Source of the DNA: Candidatus Merdisoma merdipullorum | Lineage (GTDB): Bacteria; Bacillota; Clostridia; Lachnospirales; Lachnospiraceae | DNA length: 64,000 bases | Reading direction: 5' to 3' | Assembly: GCA_018715645.1 (NCBI GenBank) | Contig: DVLE01000046.1 | Coordinates: 28,917-92,916, forward strand | Shown: one piece after another, positions 10,201-16,544 of the stretch | How the letters are laid out: each line of letters begins with the position of its first letter | Position numbering within the stretch: position 1 is the stretch's first letter | The notes under the pieces: model-generated | Told to the model about the DNA's origin: nothing | Seen by the model: the letters and a program-made list of their open reading frames with translations, nothing else | The model's database searches: none | Program-made: the position numbers and the translations under genes

Positions 10201-10846
10201 GCAGATTGCCGCCTTAAAGGACGAGATCCGGAAACTGGGAGACGTAAATGTGAACGCTATCGAGGATTATAAAAACCTCTCCGAGCGCTATACCTTTATG
10301 AGCGGACAGAGGGACGATTTGGTGAAGGCGGAGGAAACCCTGCTTGGGATCATCCAGGAGCTTGATACGGGTATGCGCCGCCAGTTTGAGGAGCAGTTTG
10401 CAAAGATACGCGTGGAGTTTGACAAGGCTTTCAGGGAGCTGTTCGGCGGCGGAAAGGGAACGCTGGAGCTTGAGGAGGAAAGCGATATTCTGGAGGCAGG
10501 CGTGCGGATCATCGCGCAGCCGCCCGGCAAGAAGCTGCAGAATATGATGCAGCTTTCAGGAGGAGAAAAAGCGCTGACGGCGATCTCCCTTCTGTTTGCG
10601 ATTCAGAATCTGAAGCCTTCTCCCTTCTGTCTGCTGGATGAGATCGAGGCTGCCCTGGACGATTCCAATGTGGGACGCTTTGCGAAATACCTGCACAAGT
10701 TGACAAATAATACACAGTTTATTATTATTACACATAGGAAAGGAACGATGGAGGCCGCTGACAGACTGTATGGAATCACGATGCAGGAGAAGGGCGTGTC
10801 CGCTCTCGTATCCGTGAACCTGATAGAAGAAGAATTGGACGAATAA
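7286..10846 (+). CDS. smc: Chromosome segregation protein SMC
   Basis: A 1186-aa SMC ATPase that, with ScpA and ScpB, organises and segregates the chromosome. Walker A GPNGSGKS is at 31-38, followed by the Q-loop and two long coiled coils rich in Glu/Gln/Lys/Leu. They are separated by the hinge (about 500-680, with GGSMTGGAF near its end). The C-terminal head has the ABC signature [10 protein letters not shown] (about 1089) and Walker [13 protein letters not shown] (about 1113). It is full length with no interruption. ftsY follows 28 bp downstream. Confidence 0.97.
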   Translation: MYLKSIEVQGFKSFANKIVFEFHNGITGIVGPNGSGKSNVADAVRWVLGEQRVKQLRGGSMQDVIFAGTENRRPLSYAYVAITLDNSDHQLPVDYEEVTVSRRLYRSGESEYLLNGTACRLKDINELFYDTGIGKEGYSIIGQGQIDRILSSRPEESRELFDEATGIVKFKRRKNTAQKKLEDEKQNILRINDILAELEKQLGPLERQSETARQYLKKKETLKIYDVNMFLLETDRLSEQLLALTEKAETAQVNLNETTQEYEKIKREHSRIEEELEELNSSLDRAKEAASQNDLSRQQMEGQIELLKEQIKSVRSGEEQKQGRLSLIGADILERRETRKRFTEEQKQLDAQLKQVSSVSLAAGEKLRKIRSQIDELNREAEESKNAIISLLNERASTKGRLQRYDAMQEQAQLRKAELTQKLLEARSSEETQRESFEQHQKELEKVSSRILELTASQREKEEEAEGFRRQLGKLNEELEIGQSAFHRESSRLESLRNMAERYDGYGSSIRKVMEQKGKHPGILGVVADLIKVDQKYETAVETALGGNIQNIVTDDEQTAKEMIDFLKKNRFGRATFLPLTSVGNRDNFPKKEALKEKGAVGLASTLVETDKKYAGIVSYLLGRVLVAEHIDDAIRIARKYGHSLHIVTLEGEYLSPGGSMTGGAFRNASNLLGRRRELEQLEENVRRLEQDMKDAREQIEDLKEKRRKSRREAEELNTRLQEQFLLQNTAKLNADQAGKRLKEIEESYGGLQTELAQLEEQFQDIRQSRQSIAEELQVSEAQEKEREEKIAKAQESLEECKKQEADCIREAEEVHLEVANLTQKAEFAGENVARLDREIDRLRSEEEELKAGVLEGSKDVKAKEEGILALTGQIEQLTARSKELARETEELSGKREALMNGQKEFFSRREELSEQRNLLDKEVFRLNSQREKLEEAADAQASYMWDEYELTYNMACPMRNMEFTDAGSLKKQIAALKDEIRKLGDVNVNAIEDYKNLSERYTFMSGQRDDLVKAEETLLGIIQELDTGMRRQFEEQFAKIRVEFDKAFRELFGGGKGTLELEEESDILEAGVRIIAQPPGKKLQNMMQLSGGEKALTAISLLFAIQNLKPSPFCLLDEIEAALDDSNVGRFAKYLHKLTNNTQFIIITHRKGTMEAADRLYGITMQEKGVSALVSVNLIEEELDE

Positions 10847-10874
10847 TTGGCGTTATGACAGGGGGAATTGGAAG

Positions 10875-11807
10875 ATGGCGGAAGAAAAGAAGGGAATTTT
10901 CAGCCGGCTTGTGTCTGGCCTTGCCAAGACACGGGCGAATATCGCGGCCGGAATAGACAATATTTTCAGCGGTTACTCAGCGATTGACGATGATTTTTAC
11001 GAGGAGATCGAAGAAATCCTCATCATGGGTGATATTGGCATCAACGCCACAAATGCGATTCTGGAGGATCTGAAGCAGAAGGTAAAGGAGCAGAAGATCA
11101 AAGAGCCTTCCGAGTGCAAGGAGCTTTTGATTAACAGCATCAAGGATCAGATGCGTGTGGGCGAGGTGGCCTACCGCTTTGAACAGGAGAAATCCGTAGT
11201 TCTGGTCATCGGCGTCAACGGCGTGGGCAAGACTACTTCGGTAGGCAAGCTTGCCGGGAAGCTGAAGGATCAGGGGAAAAAGGTGATCCTTGCGGCGGCG
11301 GATACCTTCCGGGCCGCGGCAGGCGAGCAGCTTACCGAGTGGGCGAACCGGGCCGGAGTGGATATTATCAGCGGCTGCGAGGGCGCGGATCCGGCTTCGG
11401 TCGTGTATGACGCGGTCTGCGCCGCGAAGGCAAGACATGCGGACGTTCTGCTCTGCGATACGGCAGGGCGGCTTCACAACAAGAAGAATCTGATGGAGGA
11501 GCTGCGCAAGATCAACCGTATCATTGACCGGGAGTATCCGGAAGCTTTTCGTGAAACCCTTGTGGTGCTGGACGGCACGACCGGGCAGAACGCCCTGGAA
11601 CAGGCCCGCCAGTTTAAAGAGGTTGTGGATATTACAGGAATCATTTTGACGAAGCTGGATGGAACCGCCAAGGGAGGAATCGCTGTGGCGATAGAGGCCG
11701 AGCTTGGCATTCCGGTCAAGTACATCGGGGTAGGAGAAAGCATTGAAGATCTGCAGAAGTTCGATGCGGATGAGTTTGTCAATGCGTTGTTTCATCAGGA
11801 GAAGTAA
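10875..11807 (+). CDS. ftsY: Signal recognition particle receptor FtsY
   Basis: A 310-aa SRP GTPase that docks ribosome-nascent chain complexes at the membrane. It has the N domain plus the G domain motifs GVNGVGKTT (about 113-121), DTFRAAAGEQL, DTAGR (about 194) and TKLDGTAKGG. The acidic N-terminal A domain is very short, as in many Firmicutes. AGGGGGAATTGGAAG precedes the ATG. ffh, often nearby, is not in this window; the next gene is a threonine ammonia-lyase. Confidence 0.96.
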   Translation: MAEEKKGIFSRLVSGLAKTRANIAAGIDNIFSGYSAIDDDFYEEIEEILIMGDIGINATNAILEDLKQKVKEQKIKEPSECKELLINSIKDQMRVGEVAYRFEQEKSVVLVIGVNGVGKTTSVGKLAGKLKDQGKKVILAAADTFRAAAGEQLTEWANRAGVDIISGCEGADPASVVYDAVCAAKARHADVLLCDTAGRLHNKKNLMEELRKINRIIDREYPEAFRETLVVLDGTTGQNALEQARQFKEVVDITGIILTKLDGTAKGGIAVAIEAELGIPVKYIGVGESIEDLQKFDADEFVNALFHQEK

Positions 11808-11822
11808 AGGAGAGACGTGGAT

Positions 11823-13034
11823 ATGCTTACATTAGAGAAATTTGAGGAAGCTTCTGAGGTAGTGAAAAAAGTTGCCATAGAGACAAAGCTTTTGTACAGC
11901 CAGTATTTCAGCGAGCAGACAGGAAACAAAGTGTATCTGAAGCCTGAGAATATGCAGGTGACGGGGGCTTACAAGATCCGCGGCGCCTACTATAAGATCA
12001 GTACGCTGACTGACGAGGAGAGAGCCAGAGGCCTGATTACGGCTTCCGCCGGAAACCATGCCCAGGGCGTAGCCTATGCGGCGAAAGCGTATGGGGCGAA
12101 GGCAGTCATTGTCATGCCGACTACGACGCCTCTGATGAAGGTAGAGCGTACAAAAAGCTATGGCGCAGAAGTTGTACTCTACGGCAATGTCTACGATGAA
12201 GCTTGCGAGTATGCCTACAAGCTGGCTGAAGAAAAAGGCTATACCTTTATTCATCCTTTTGACGATCTGGCCGTGGCTACCGGACAGGGAACGATCGCCA
12301 TGGAGATCGTGAAGGAGCTTCCGCTGGTGGATTATATTCTTGTTCCCATTGGCGGCGGAGGACTCTGCACAGGCGTCTCCACGCTGGCTAAAATGCTGAA
12401 TCCCAATATCAAGGTGATAGGAGTGGAGCCTGCGGGGGCCAACTGTATGCAGGTATCCTTAAAAAACAAGAAGGTCACTACCCTTCCTTCCGTAAGCACG
12501 ATCGCAGATGGTACGGCAGTCAAGACGCCTGGAGAGAAGATTTTCCCTTATATTCAAAAGAATTTGGACGACATCATTACAGTCAGTGATGACGAGTTGA
12601 TCGTGGCCTTCCTCGACATCGTGGAAAACCACAAGATGGTTGTGGAAAATTCCGGTCTTCTGACTGTGGCAGCCCTGCGTCATATGAATGTACAGGGAAA
12701 GAAGATCGTTTCTATTTTAAGCGGCGGAAATATGGATATTATTACCATGTCCTCCGTAGTACAGTTCGGCCTGATTCAGAGAGACCGTATTTTCACGGTC
12801 TCCACGCTGCTTCCGGACAAGCCCGGCCAGCTTGTACAGGTGGCCCAGCTTATCGCCGAGGAGCAAGGCAATGTGATCAAGCTTGATCACAACCAGTTCG
12901 TCAGCACGAACCGTCAGGAAGGCGTGGAACTGCGCATCACGATAGAAGCCTTCGGCACAGAGCACAAAAACCGCATCGTAAAACGGCTGGAAGAAGGCGG
13001 ATTCCGCCCAAGACTCGTCAAGATCATGATGTGA
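11823..13034 (+). CDS. ilvA: Threonine ammonia-lyase with C-terminal ACT domain
   Basis: A PLP enzyme of 403 aa that deaminates L-threonine to 2-oxobutanoate. The PLP lysine is in YKIRGAYYKI (about residue 50), with the SAGNHAQG substrate loop and the phosphate-binding GGGGLCTG. The last 80 residues (TVSTLLPDKPGQLVQVAQLIA onward) form one ACT domain, the architecture of the biosynthetic/catabolic TIGR01127-like group. AAAGGAG at 11806-11812 fits ATG 11823 better than GTG 11817. It starts 16 bp after ftsY, so it is probably the last gene of the plsX-smc operon. Confidence 0.93.
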   Translation: MLTLEKFEEASEVVKKVAIETKLLYSQYFSEQTGNKVYLKPENMQVTGAYKIRGAYYKISTLTDEERARGLITASAGNHAQGVAYAAKAYGAKAVIVMPTTTPLMKVERTKSYGAEVVLYGNVYDEACEYAYKLAEEKGYTFIHPFDDLAVATGQGTIAMEIVKELPLVDYILVPIGGGGLCTGVSTLAKMLNPNIKVIGVEPAGANCMQVSLKNKKVTTLPSVSTIADGTAVKTPGEKIFPYIQKNLDDIITVSDDELIVAFLDIVENHKMVVENSGLLTVAALRHMNVQGKKIVSILSGGNMDIITMSSVVQFGLIQRDRIFTVSTLLPDKPGQLVQVAQLIAEEQGNVIKLDHNQFVSTNRQEGVELRITIEAFGTEHKNRIVKRLEEGGFRPRLVKIMM

Positions 13035-13052
13035 CATACAGCCAAGCCATGC

Positions 13053-13111
13053 AAAAGCCGGGAAAATGTCCACTGCGTGCTTGCACGCAAGGGGATATTT
13101 TTCCGGCTTTT
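13053..13111 (+). terminator. Long hairpin terminator after the ilvA-like gene
   Basis: A 19-bp stem with two G.T pairs (13053-13071 with 13093-13111) carries an inner GCGTGC-TT-GCACGC stem and ends in CTTTTAT. It would stop transcription of the plsX-ilvA cluster. Confidence 0.7.
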
Positions 13112-13127
13112 ATAGGGCGCAGCCCCG

Positions 13128-13163
13128 CAGCCAGGGGAAAACGCAAGCGTTTTCCCCTGGCTG
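13128..13163 (+). repeat. Perfect 17-bp hairpin
   Basis: The arms at 13128-13144 and 13147-13163 are perfect reverse complements (CAGCCAGGGGAAAACGC and its complement) with only AA between them. There is no T-run, so it is a strong cruciform-like or RNA hairpin rather than a classical terminator. Confidence 0.75.
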
Positions 13164-13221
13164 ACGTGGCTTGGCTGTTGATAAAGAAAATAAACGAAAT
13201 GCAATATGAGCGCACCAGCGC

Positions 13222-13257
13222 AGCCCAGGAAAATCATCAGATTTTCCTGGGCTTTTT
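13222..13257 (+). terminator. Strong rho-independent terminator
   Basis: A perfect 13-bp stem (AGCCCAGGAAAAT with its complement), 6-nt loop, then TTTTT. It is the third hairpin in 210 bp and lies just before the tandem repeats. Confidence 0.85.
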
Positions 13258-13265
13258 GCCTATAC

Positions 13266-13522
13266 CTACGGATGAAAAGCCAGGAATCGTCTATTTCATC
13301 CGTAGAAATCAGGCTCTGTCTACGGATGCAAAACCAGGAATTGCGTATTATATCTGTAGAAATCTGGCTCTGTCTACGGATGTAAAACCAGGAATTGCAT
13401 ATCACATCTGTAGAAATTCGCGTATGTCTACAGATACAAAGCCAAGAATTGTATATTTCATCCGTAGAAGCTTGCCTTTTTCTACAGATACAAAGCCGGG
13501 AAATTGCGGATTACATCCGTAG
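13266..13522. repeat. Five tandem 54-bp repeats, each forming hairpins
   Basis: CTACGGATG-type starts fall at 13266, 13320, 13374, 13428 and 13482, an exact 54-bp period. Each unit opens with CTAC(G/A)GAT and ends 40-41 bp later with ATC(C/T)GTAG. Between neighbouring units the arms also pair over a 12-nt loop (13297-13328, 13352-13381, 13406-13435, 13460-13489). Because 54 is a multiple of 3, stop-free frames run through on both strands. They lack ribosome sites and, on the plus strand, cross the terminators, so I do not call a protein here. Confidence 0.9.
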
Positions 13523-13618
13523 AGTGCTGCCGCAATGGCAAGCCGCTGCCCTCAAATTCTATTTTTCTTGCTTAAATCCCCAAATTACAAAAATATGTTT
13601 CTGGAGTTTTTCCGATAC

Positions 13619-13624
13619 TATACT
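13619..13624 (+). promoter_or_regulatory. Possible -10 element for the recombinase gene
   Basis: TATACT lies 39 bp upstream of the recombinase start. Only a poor -35 (TGTTTC, 13596-13601) is found 17 bp upstream, so expression may be weak or activator-dependent. Confidence 0.35.
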
Positions 13625-13662
13625 CATAATTGACAGGAAAACAGTATAAAGGAGGAACTCTT

Positions 13663-14511
13663 ATGTCGTATGAAATCACCCAGGAATGCCTGTCGGCCTA
13701 TCTTATCCGGCTGCGGGAGGAGGAAAAAAGTCCCCATACGATTCAGAAATATTTCCGGGATGTGAAAGCGTTTGGAAATTTTGCAGACGGAGACTTTTCC
13801 GGAAAAGAAACGGTACTGCGCTGGAAGGAGCGTTTGAACAGAAATTATAAGCCAAGAAGTGTGAATTCCATGATTGCTTCTCTGAATCATTTCTTTTCCT
13901 TTATGGGCTGGGAGAGACTTCGGGTGCGTATGTTTCGGATTCAGGAAGAAATCTATGAAAGGGAGGAGCGGGAGCTGACAAGAATGGAATATGAACGCCT
14001 TCTGAGAGAGACGCGTCGGAGAAAAAACAGACGTATGGAGATGCTTTTGCAGACTCTTGGGGCCACAGGAATCCGCATCTCAGAACTGCCGTTTATCACA
14101 GTGGAAGCCGTGAGAAAGGGAAAGGCTGACGTCAGGGGAAAGGGAAAGCAGAGACAGGTATTCCTTCCTGGAGAATTGTGTCAGGCATTGCGGCGGTATG
14201 GAAGGGAACAGAAGATAACGGCAGGCCCGCTTTTTGTCACGCGGACAGGGCGGCCCCTGGATCGGAGTAATATCTGGAGGGAGATGAAAAAGCTCTGCGA
14301 GCGTTCCGGGGTAAGTCCGCAGAAAGTATTTCCGCATAATCTCCGTCATCTGTTTGCGAAAATCTTTTACCAGTTGGAAAAGGACATTGTGAAGCTGGCT
14401 GATATTCTGGGACACAGCAGTATCAATACTACGAGAATCTATACGAAGGAGAGCGGCAGAAGTCACCGCAGGATGATAGAACGGATGAAATTGATTTTGT
14501 ATACAACATAA
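13663..14511 (+). CDS. Tyrosine recombinase (XerC/D-like) next to an invertible segment
   Basis: A 282-aa site-specific recombinase. The N-terminal SAM-like DNA-binding domain (about 5-85; SPHTIQKYFRDVKAF) precedes the catalytic domain. All catalytic residues can be placed: Arg138 (GIRISEL), a Lys near 160-162 (RGKGKQ), His225-x-x-Arg228 (HNLRH), His251 (GHSS) and nucleophile Tyr260 (RIYTKE). AAAGGAGG at 13648-13655 supports ATG 13663. The stop codon lies inside the left 24-bp inverted repeat, which ties the gene physically to its probable target. No other phage or conjugation genes are nearby, so it is more likely a dedicated inversion enzyme than an integrase. XerC or XerD housekeeping roles cannot be excluded. 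Confidence 0.92.
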   Translation: MSYEITQECLSAYLIRLREEEKSPHTIQKYFRDVKAFGNFADGDFSGKETVLRWKERLNRNYKPRSVNSMIASLNHFFSFMGWERLRVRMFRIQEEIYEREERELTRMEYERLLRETRRRKNRRMEMLLQTLGATGIRISELPFITVEAVRKGKADVRGKGKQRQVFLPGELCQALRRYGREQKITAGPLFVTRTGRPLDRSNIWREMKKLCERSGVSPQKVFPHNLRHLFAKIFYQLEKDIVKLADILGHSSINTTRIYTKESGRSHRRMIERMKLILYTT

Positions 14512-14519
14512 TCTATATC
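14491..14519 (+). promoter_or_regulatory. Possible promoter at the end of the recombinase gene, reading into the segment
   Basis: TTGATT (14491-14496), 17 bp, TATATC (14514-14519). The -10 lies inside the left inverted repeat, which is regenerated by inversion, so this promoter would always fire into whichever orientation is present. Confidence 0.35.
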
Positions 14520-14526
14520 ATGTTGT
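14503..14526 (+). repeat. Left inverted repeat (recombination site) of the invertible segment
   Basis: 24 bp: ACAACATAAT, CTAT, ATCATGTTGT. It is the exact reverse complement of 14734-14757. The site itself is an imperfect dyad (7-bp arms ACAACAT/ATGTTGT around a central stretch), the form expected for a tyrosine recombinase core site. It contains the TAA stop of the recombinase gene (14509-14511). Confidence 0.9.
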
Positions 14527-14733
14527 TGATACATAGTGCAGTCCGGGTGTATTTTATCACAGACTGCTTAAAAAGACGATCTGCAGTCAGCTTTTTTCAG
14601 AAAACTGGAATGAAAAAGAGCTGGTGAAATTGAAAAATGGCAGGACAAAGAAACCTGTACGGCAAAATGCAGGGAAAAGCTGAAAATTTTTTCATTTCTT
14701 TGTCTGCGATCCGACTGCCGGCGACGCGGAATT
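14527..14733. other. Putative invertible 207-bp DNA segment
   Basis: Non-coding DNA between perfect inverted repeats, next to a tyrosine recombinase and upstream of a lipoprotein gene. In the present orientation it carries a rightward GACTGC/GCAGTC hairpin with a T-run. An AT-rich leftward -10-like stretch (TGTGATAAAAT, complement of 14549-14559) would point at the lipoprotein if the segment flipped. No good rightward promoter is seen in the present orientation, suggesting lipoprotein OFF, but this is uncertain. Confidence 0.7.
14562..14597 (+). terminator. Orientation-dependent terminator inside the invertible segment
   Basis: GACTGC (14562-14567) pairs with GCAGTC (14583-14588), followed after AG by CTTTTTT. 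A second GCAGTC at 14538-14543 can pair with the same GACTGC and would compete. After inversion the T-run would be lost from the rightward strand. Confidence 0.45.
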
Positions 14734-14757
14734 ACAACATGATATAGATTATGTTGT
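14734..14757 (+). repeat. Right inverted repeat of the invertible segment
   Basis: The exact reverse complement of 14503-14526, with different bases immediately outside on both sides, so the repeat is precisely 24 bp. It lies 28 bp upstream of the lipoprotein start codon. Confidence 0.9.
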
Positions 14758-14784
14758 TAAGGCGCTGACAGAAGGAGAATACAA

Positions 14785-15429
14785 ATGAAAAAGAGAAGAA
14801 GGGGTTTTATTTTTATATTGGCGTTTGCGGCGGCTGTATGTTCCGGCTGTATAAAACAGGAGGAAGAAAGCAGTTCCATGCGCTCGGTGATCTATCTGTA
14901 TCCCAGAGATGCTTTGGAGGTCAGTATTCAGCTGAACGGCAGCAGCCTGGAGGATGCCTGTACTTATCCTCGTTATAAAGAGGGCTGGCATGTAATAGCG
15001 AGACCGGATGGGAGCCTGACAAATCTGGACGATGGGCAGGAGTATGACTGCCTGTTCCGGGAGGAAAATGTGGAGGAAACTTTTGATATGGAGGAAGGCT
15101 TTTTGGTAAAGGGGGAGGAGACCGCTGCCTTTTTACAGGAGACTTTCACAGGATTGGGCCTGATTCCGGAGGAATACAATACGCTGCTTGTCTGGCATCT
15201 GCCGCAGATGGAGGAGAATCCCTGGAATCTGATTATGTTTCGTACGGAGATAGGCAGGGGAAGCACGTCGCTTGCGGTCTTGCCGGAACCGGACAGAGTT
15301 TTTCGGGTAATTATGGCGTATCAGGCTTTGGAGAAACCGGTAAATGTCAGGGAACCCAAGCTGGAAGAGCTGGCGCCATCCCGGAACGGATTTACAGCCA
15401 TAGAATTTGGAGCGCTGGAACTATCCTGA
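14785..15429 (+). CDS. Lipoprotein with IYLYP-type domain, probably phase-variable
   Basis: A 214-aa exported protein. A basic start (MKKRRR), a hydrophobic stretch and the lipobox-like VCSGC predict lipidation at Cys22. The mature part begins SVIYLYPRDALEVSIQLNGS and continues YPRYKEGWHVIARPDG and LDDGQEYDCLF. This pattern recurs in uncharacterised secreted Clostridia proteins. Function is unknown. AGAAGGAGAA precedes the ATG. It is the first gene after the right inverted repeat, so its transcription would pass through the invertible segment. Confidence 0.85.
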   Translation: MKKRRRGFIFILAFAAAVCSGCIKQEEESSSMRSVIYLYPRDALEVSIQLNGSSLEDACTYPRYKEGWHVIARPDGSLTNLDDGQEYDCLFREENVEETFDMEEGFLVKGEETAAFLQETFTGLGLIPEEYNTLLVWHLPQMEENPWNLIMFRTEIGRGSTSLAVLPEPDRVFRVIMAYQALEKPVNVREPKLEELAPSRNGFTAIEFGALELS

Positions 15430-15474
15430 GCCTGTAGATTTTCTGGGAGCTGTCCTGAGCCTGCGGATTTGCTC

Positions 15475-15503
15475 TTGCATTCATCAGAAAAGTATTGTAG
15501 AAT
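15475..15503 (+). promoter_or_regulatory. Promoter of the mntP riboswitch transcript
   Basis: TTGCAT (15475-15480), 17 bp, TAGAAT (15498-15503), placing transcription start close to the riboswitch 5' end. Confidence 0.6.
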
Positions 15504-15510
15504 AAAAAAG

Positions 15511-15597
15511 CGCGTAAGGGAGTAGTTGGCGTCCTCGGACGTGACAGAATCAACAGATTGGCGAACGCCTGGTTTTGTACGAAATAACGAGACTTAT
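15511..15597 (+). ncRNA. yybP-ykoY manganese riboswitch
   Basis: The leader starts with the conserved (G)TAAGGGAGTAG block and ends with ACGAGACTTAT, the two conserved halves around the Mn2+ site of the yybP-ykoY class. GUAAG pairs with CUUAU to form P1. The downstream gene encodes the Mn2+ exporter MntP, a standard target of this class. The 3' half of P1 is also part of a terminator stem, so metal binding should favour read-through. Confidence 0.8.
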
Positions 15598-15630
15598 CCG
15601 CAGATGATTTCTGCGGACAGGTCTTTTTTT
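15590..15630 (+). terminator. Riboswitch expression-platform terminator
   Basis: AGAC plus CCGCAG pairs with CTGCGG plus GTCT around ATGATTT, followed by seven or more T. The 5' arm overlaps the end of the manganese aptamer, so terminator and P1 are mutually exclusive. Confidence 0.8.
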
Positions 15631-15703
15631 ATTTCATAGGAAAGGCCGTGTTACGTTAATATGTGAAAGTAAAGTGAAAAAAGGTCTTTCCTATGAAATA
15701 AAA
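15627..15703. repeat. 18-bp inverted repeat in the mntP leader
   Basis: 15627-15644 (TTTTATTTCATAGGAAAG) and 15686-15703 are perfect reverse complements with a 41-bp spacer. It sits just after the riboswitch terminator. Confidence 0.75.
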
Positions 15704-15898
15704 TGCACTTCGTGCAAGGATGCGCAGCTCGCGGAGAGGAAATTGCTGCTTTGCAGCCCGCTCGCGCGCGAAGAATTTCGCAAGCGAAATTCGTATTTAT
15801 TCCCGCGGACAGGAAGTTTTTCCGGCTTTCCGCGCGGGAAAAGGACGTTTCACAAGCCCGATTTTTACGATATTCAGGAGACAAAGGAGAGAAGAAAC
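15704..15898. other. Palindrome-dense spacer before mntP
   Basis: A run of short hairpins: GCAC-TTC-GTGC (15705-15715), GCTGC-TTT-GCAGC (15745-15757), GAATTTCGC-AA-GCGAAATTC (15773-15792) and TTCCCGCG/CGCGGGAA (15800-15840). An open frame runs through it into mntP without a ribosome site, so I treat it as untranslated leader. Confidence 0.6.
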
Positions 15899-16474
15899 AT
15901 GAGTTTACCGGAATTGTTTGCAATAGCTGTGGCGCTGTCCATGGACGCGTTTGCCGTGTCGGTCTGTAAGGGACTGAGCGTGCGGAAGGCAGGTGTGAAG
16001 GAATGCTGCATTGCAGGTCTGTATTTTGGAGGATTTCAGGCGCTGATGCCTGCGATTGGTTATTTCCTGGGCGTGCAGTTCAGAGAATATATTACGAGCA
16101 TCGATCACTGGATTGCCTTTATTCTGCTCGGACTGATCGGCGTCAATATGATTCGGGAATCCAGGGAGAAGGAGAGCGAAGACGTCTGTCCCAGGGAGGA
16201 GCATCCCTTTGCGGTAAAATCGATGCTTCTCCTGGCGATTGCCACAAGTATAGACGCTCTCGCAGTTGGAATCACGCTGGCTTTTCTCAAGGTAAATCTG
16301 GCGGCATCCGTAAGCTTTATCGGTGTGATTACCTTCCTGCTTTCCGCTTTGGGTATCCGTATTGGAAACATCTTTGGTGTGAAGTATAAGTCGAAAGCTG
16401 AGCTGGTGGGGGGAGTGATTCTGATTTGCATGGGACTGAAGATTTTATTGGAGCATGTGGGCGTGTTTGGATAA
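15899..16474 (+). CDS. mntP: Manganese efflux pump MntP
   Basis: A 191-aa six-helix membrane protein that exports Mn2+. Two repeated halves carry the metal-site signature: [15 protein letters not shown] near the N-terminus and [15 protein letters not shown] in the middle. AAAGGAGAG ahead of ATG 15899 fixes the start; the longer in-frame extension to 15674 covers leader hairpins. Control by the manganese riboswitch is expected. A terminator follows. Confidence 0.93.
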   Translation: MSLPELFAIAVALSMDAFAVSVCKGLSVRKAGVKECCIAGLYFGGFQALMPAIGYFLGVQFREYITSIDHWIAFILLGLIGVNMIRESREKESEDVCPREEHPFAVKSMLLLAIATSIDALAVGITLAFLKVNLAASVSFIGVITFLLSALGIRIGNIFGVKYKSKAELVGGVILICMGLKILLEHVGVFG

Positions 16475-16479
16475 AAGTA

Positions 16480-16507
16480 AGACTGGCCGAAAGGCTAGTC
16501 TTTTTTT
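16480..16507 (+). terminator. Terminator after mntP
   Basis: AGACTGGCC pairs with GGCTAGTCT (one G.T) around GAAA, then seven T. Confidence 0.9.
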
Positions 16508-16518
16508 GATCGCAGGTA

Positions 16519-16526
16519 CATATACT
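16519..16526 (+). promoter_or_regulatory. SigE-like -10 element before spoIIIAA
   Basis: CATATACT resembles the mother-cell SigE -10. spoIIIA operons are SigE-dependent in known sporulators; a convincing -35 was not found by eye. Confidence 0.4.
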
Positions 16527-16544
16527 GTCCTAAGAGGTGAGGAA

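Noticed and set aside
13031..13522. A 163-codon plus-strand open frame (and a minus-strand counterpart, 12914-13405) with an 18-residue repeated motif over the 54-bp repeats
   Set aside because: No ribosome site. The plus-strand frame runs through three hairpins including a T-run terminator, and the frames stay open on both strands simply because the 54-bp period is a multiple of 3.
13266..13522. CRISPR array
   Set aside because: The whole 54-bp unit is repeated, with no unique spacers between constant repeats, and no cas genes are in the window.
13663..14511. Prophage or ICE integrase
   Set aside because: No phage, conjugation or att-flanked cargo genes are nearby; the inverted repeats lie 207 bp apart at the gene's 3' end, which fits inversion better than integration.
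14488..14530. Loss of the recombinase stop codon on inversion
   Set aside because: The stop lies within the identical repeat, so inversion restores the same stop; the protein sequence does not change.
15674..15898. N-terminal extension of MntP by 75 residues
   Set aside because: It translates leader hairpins, has no ribosome site, and ATG 15899 has a clear AAAGGAG and begins the conserved MntP sequence.
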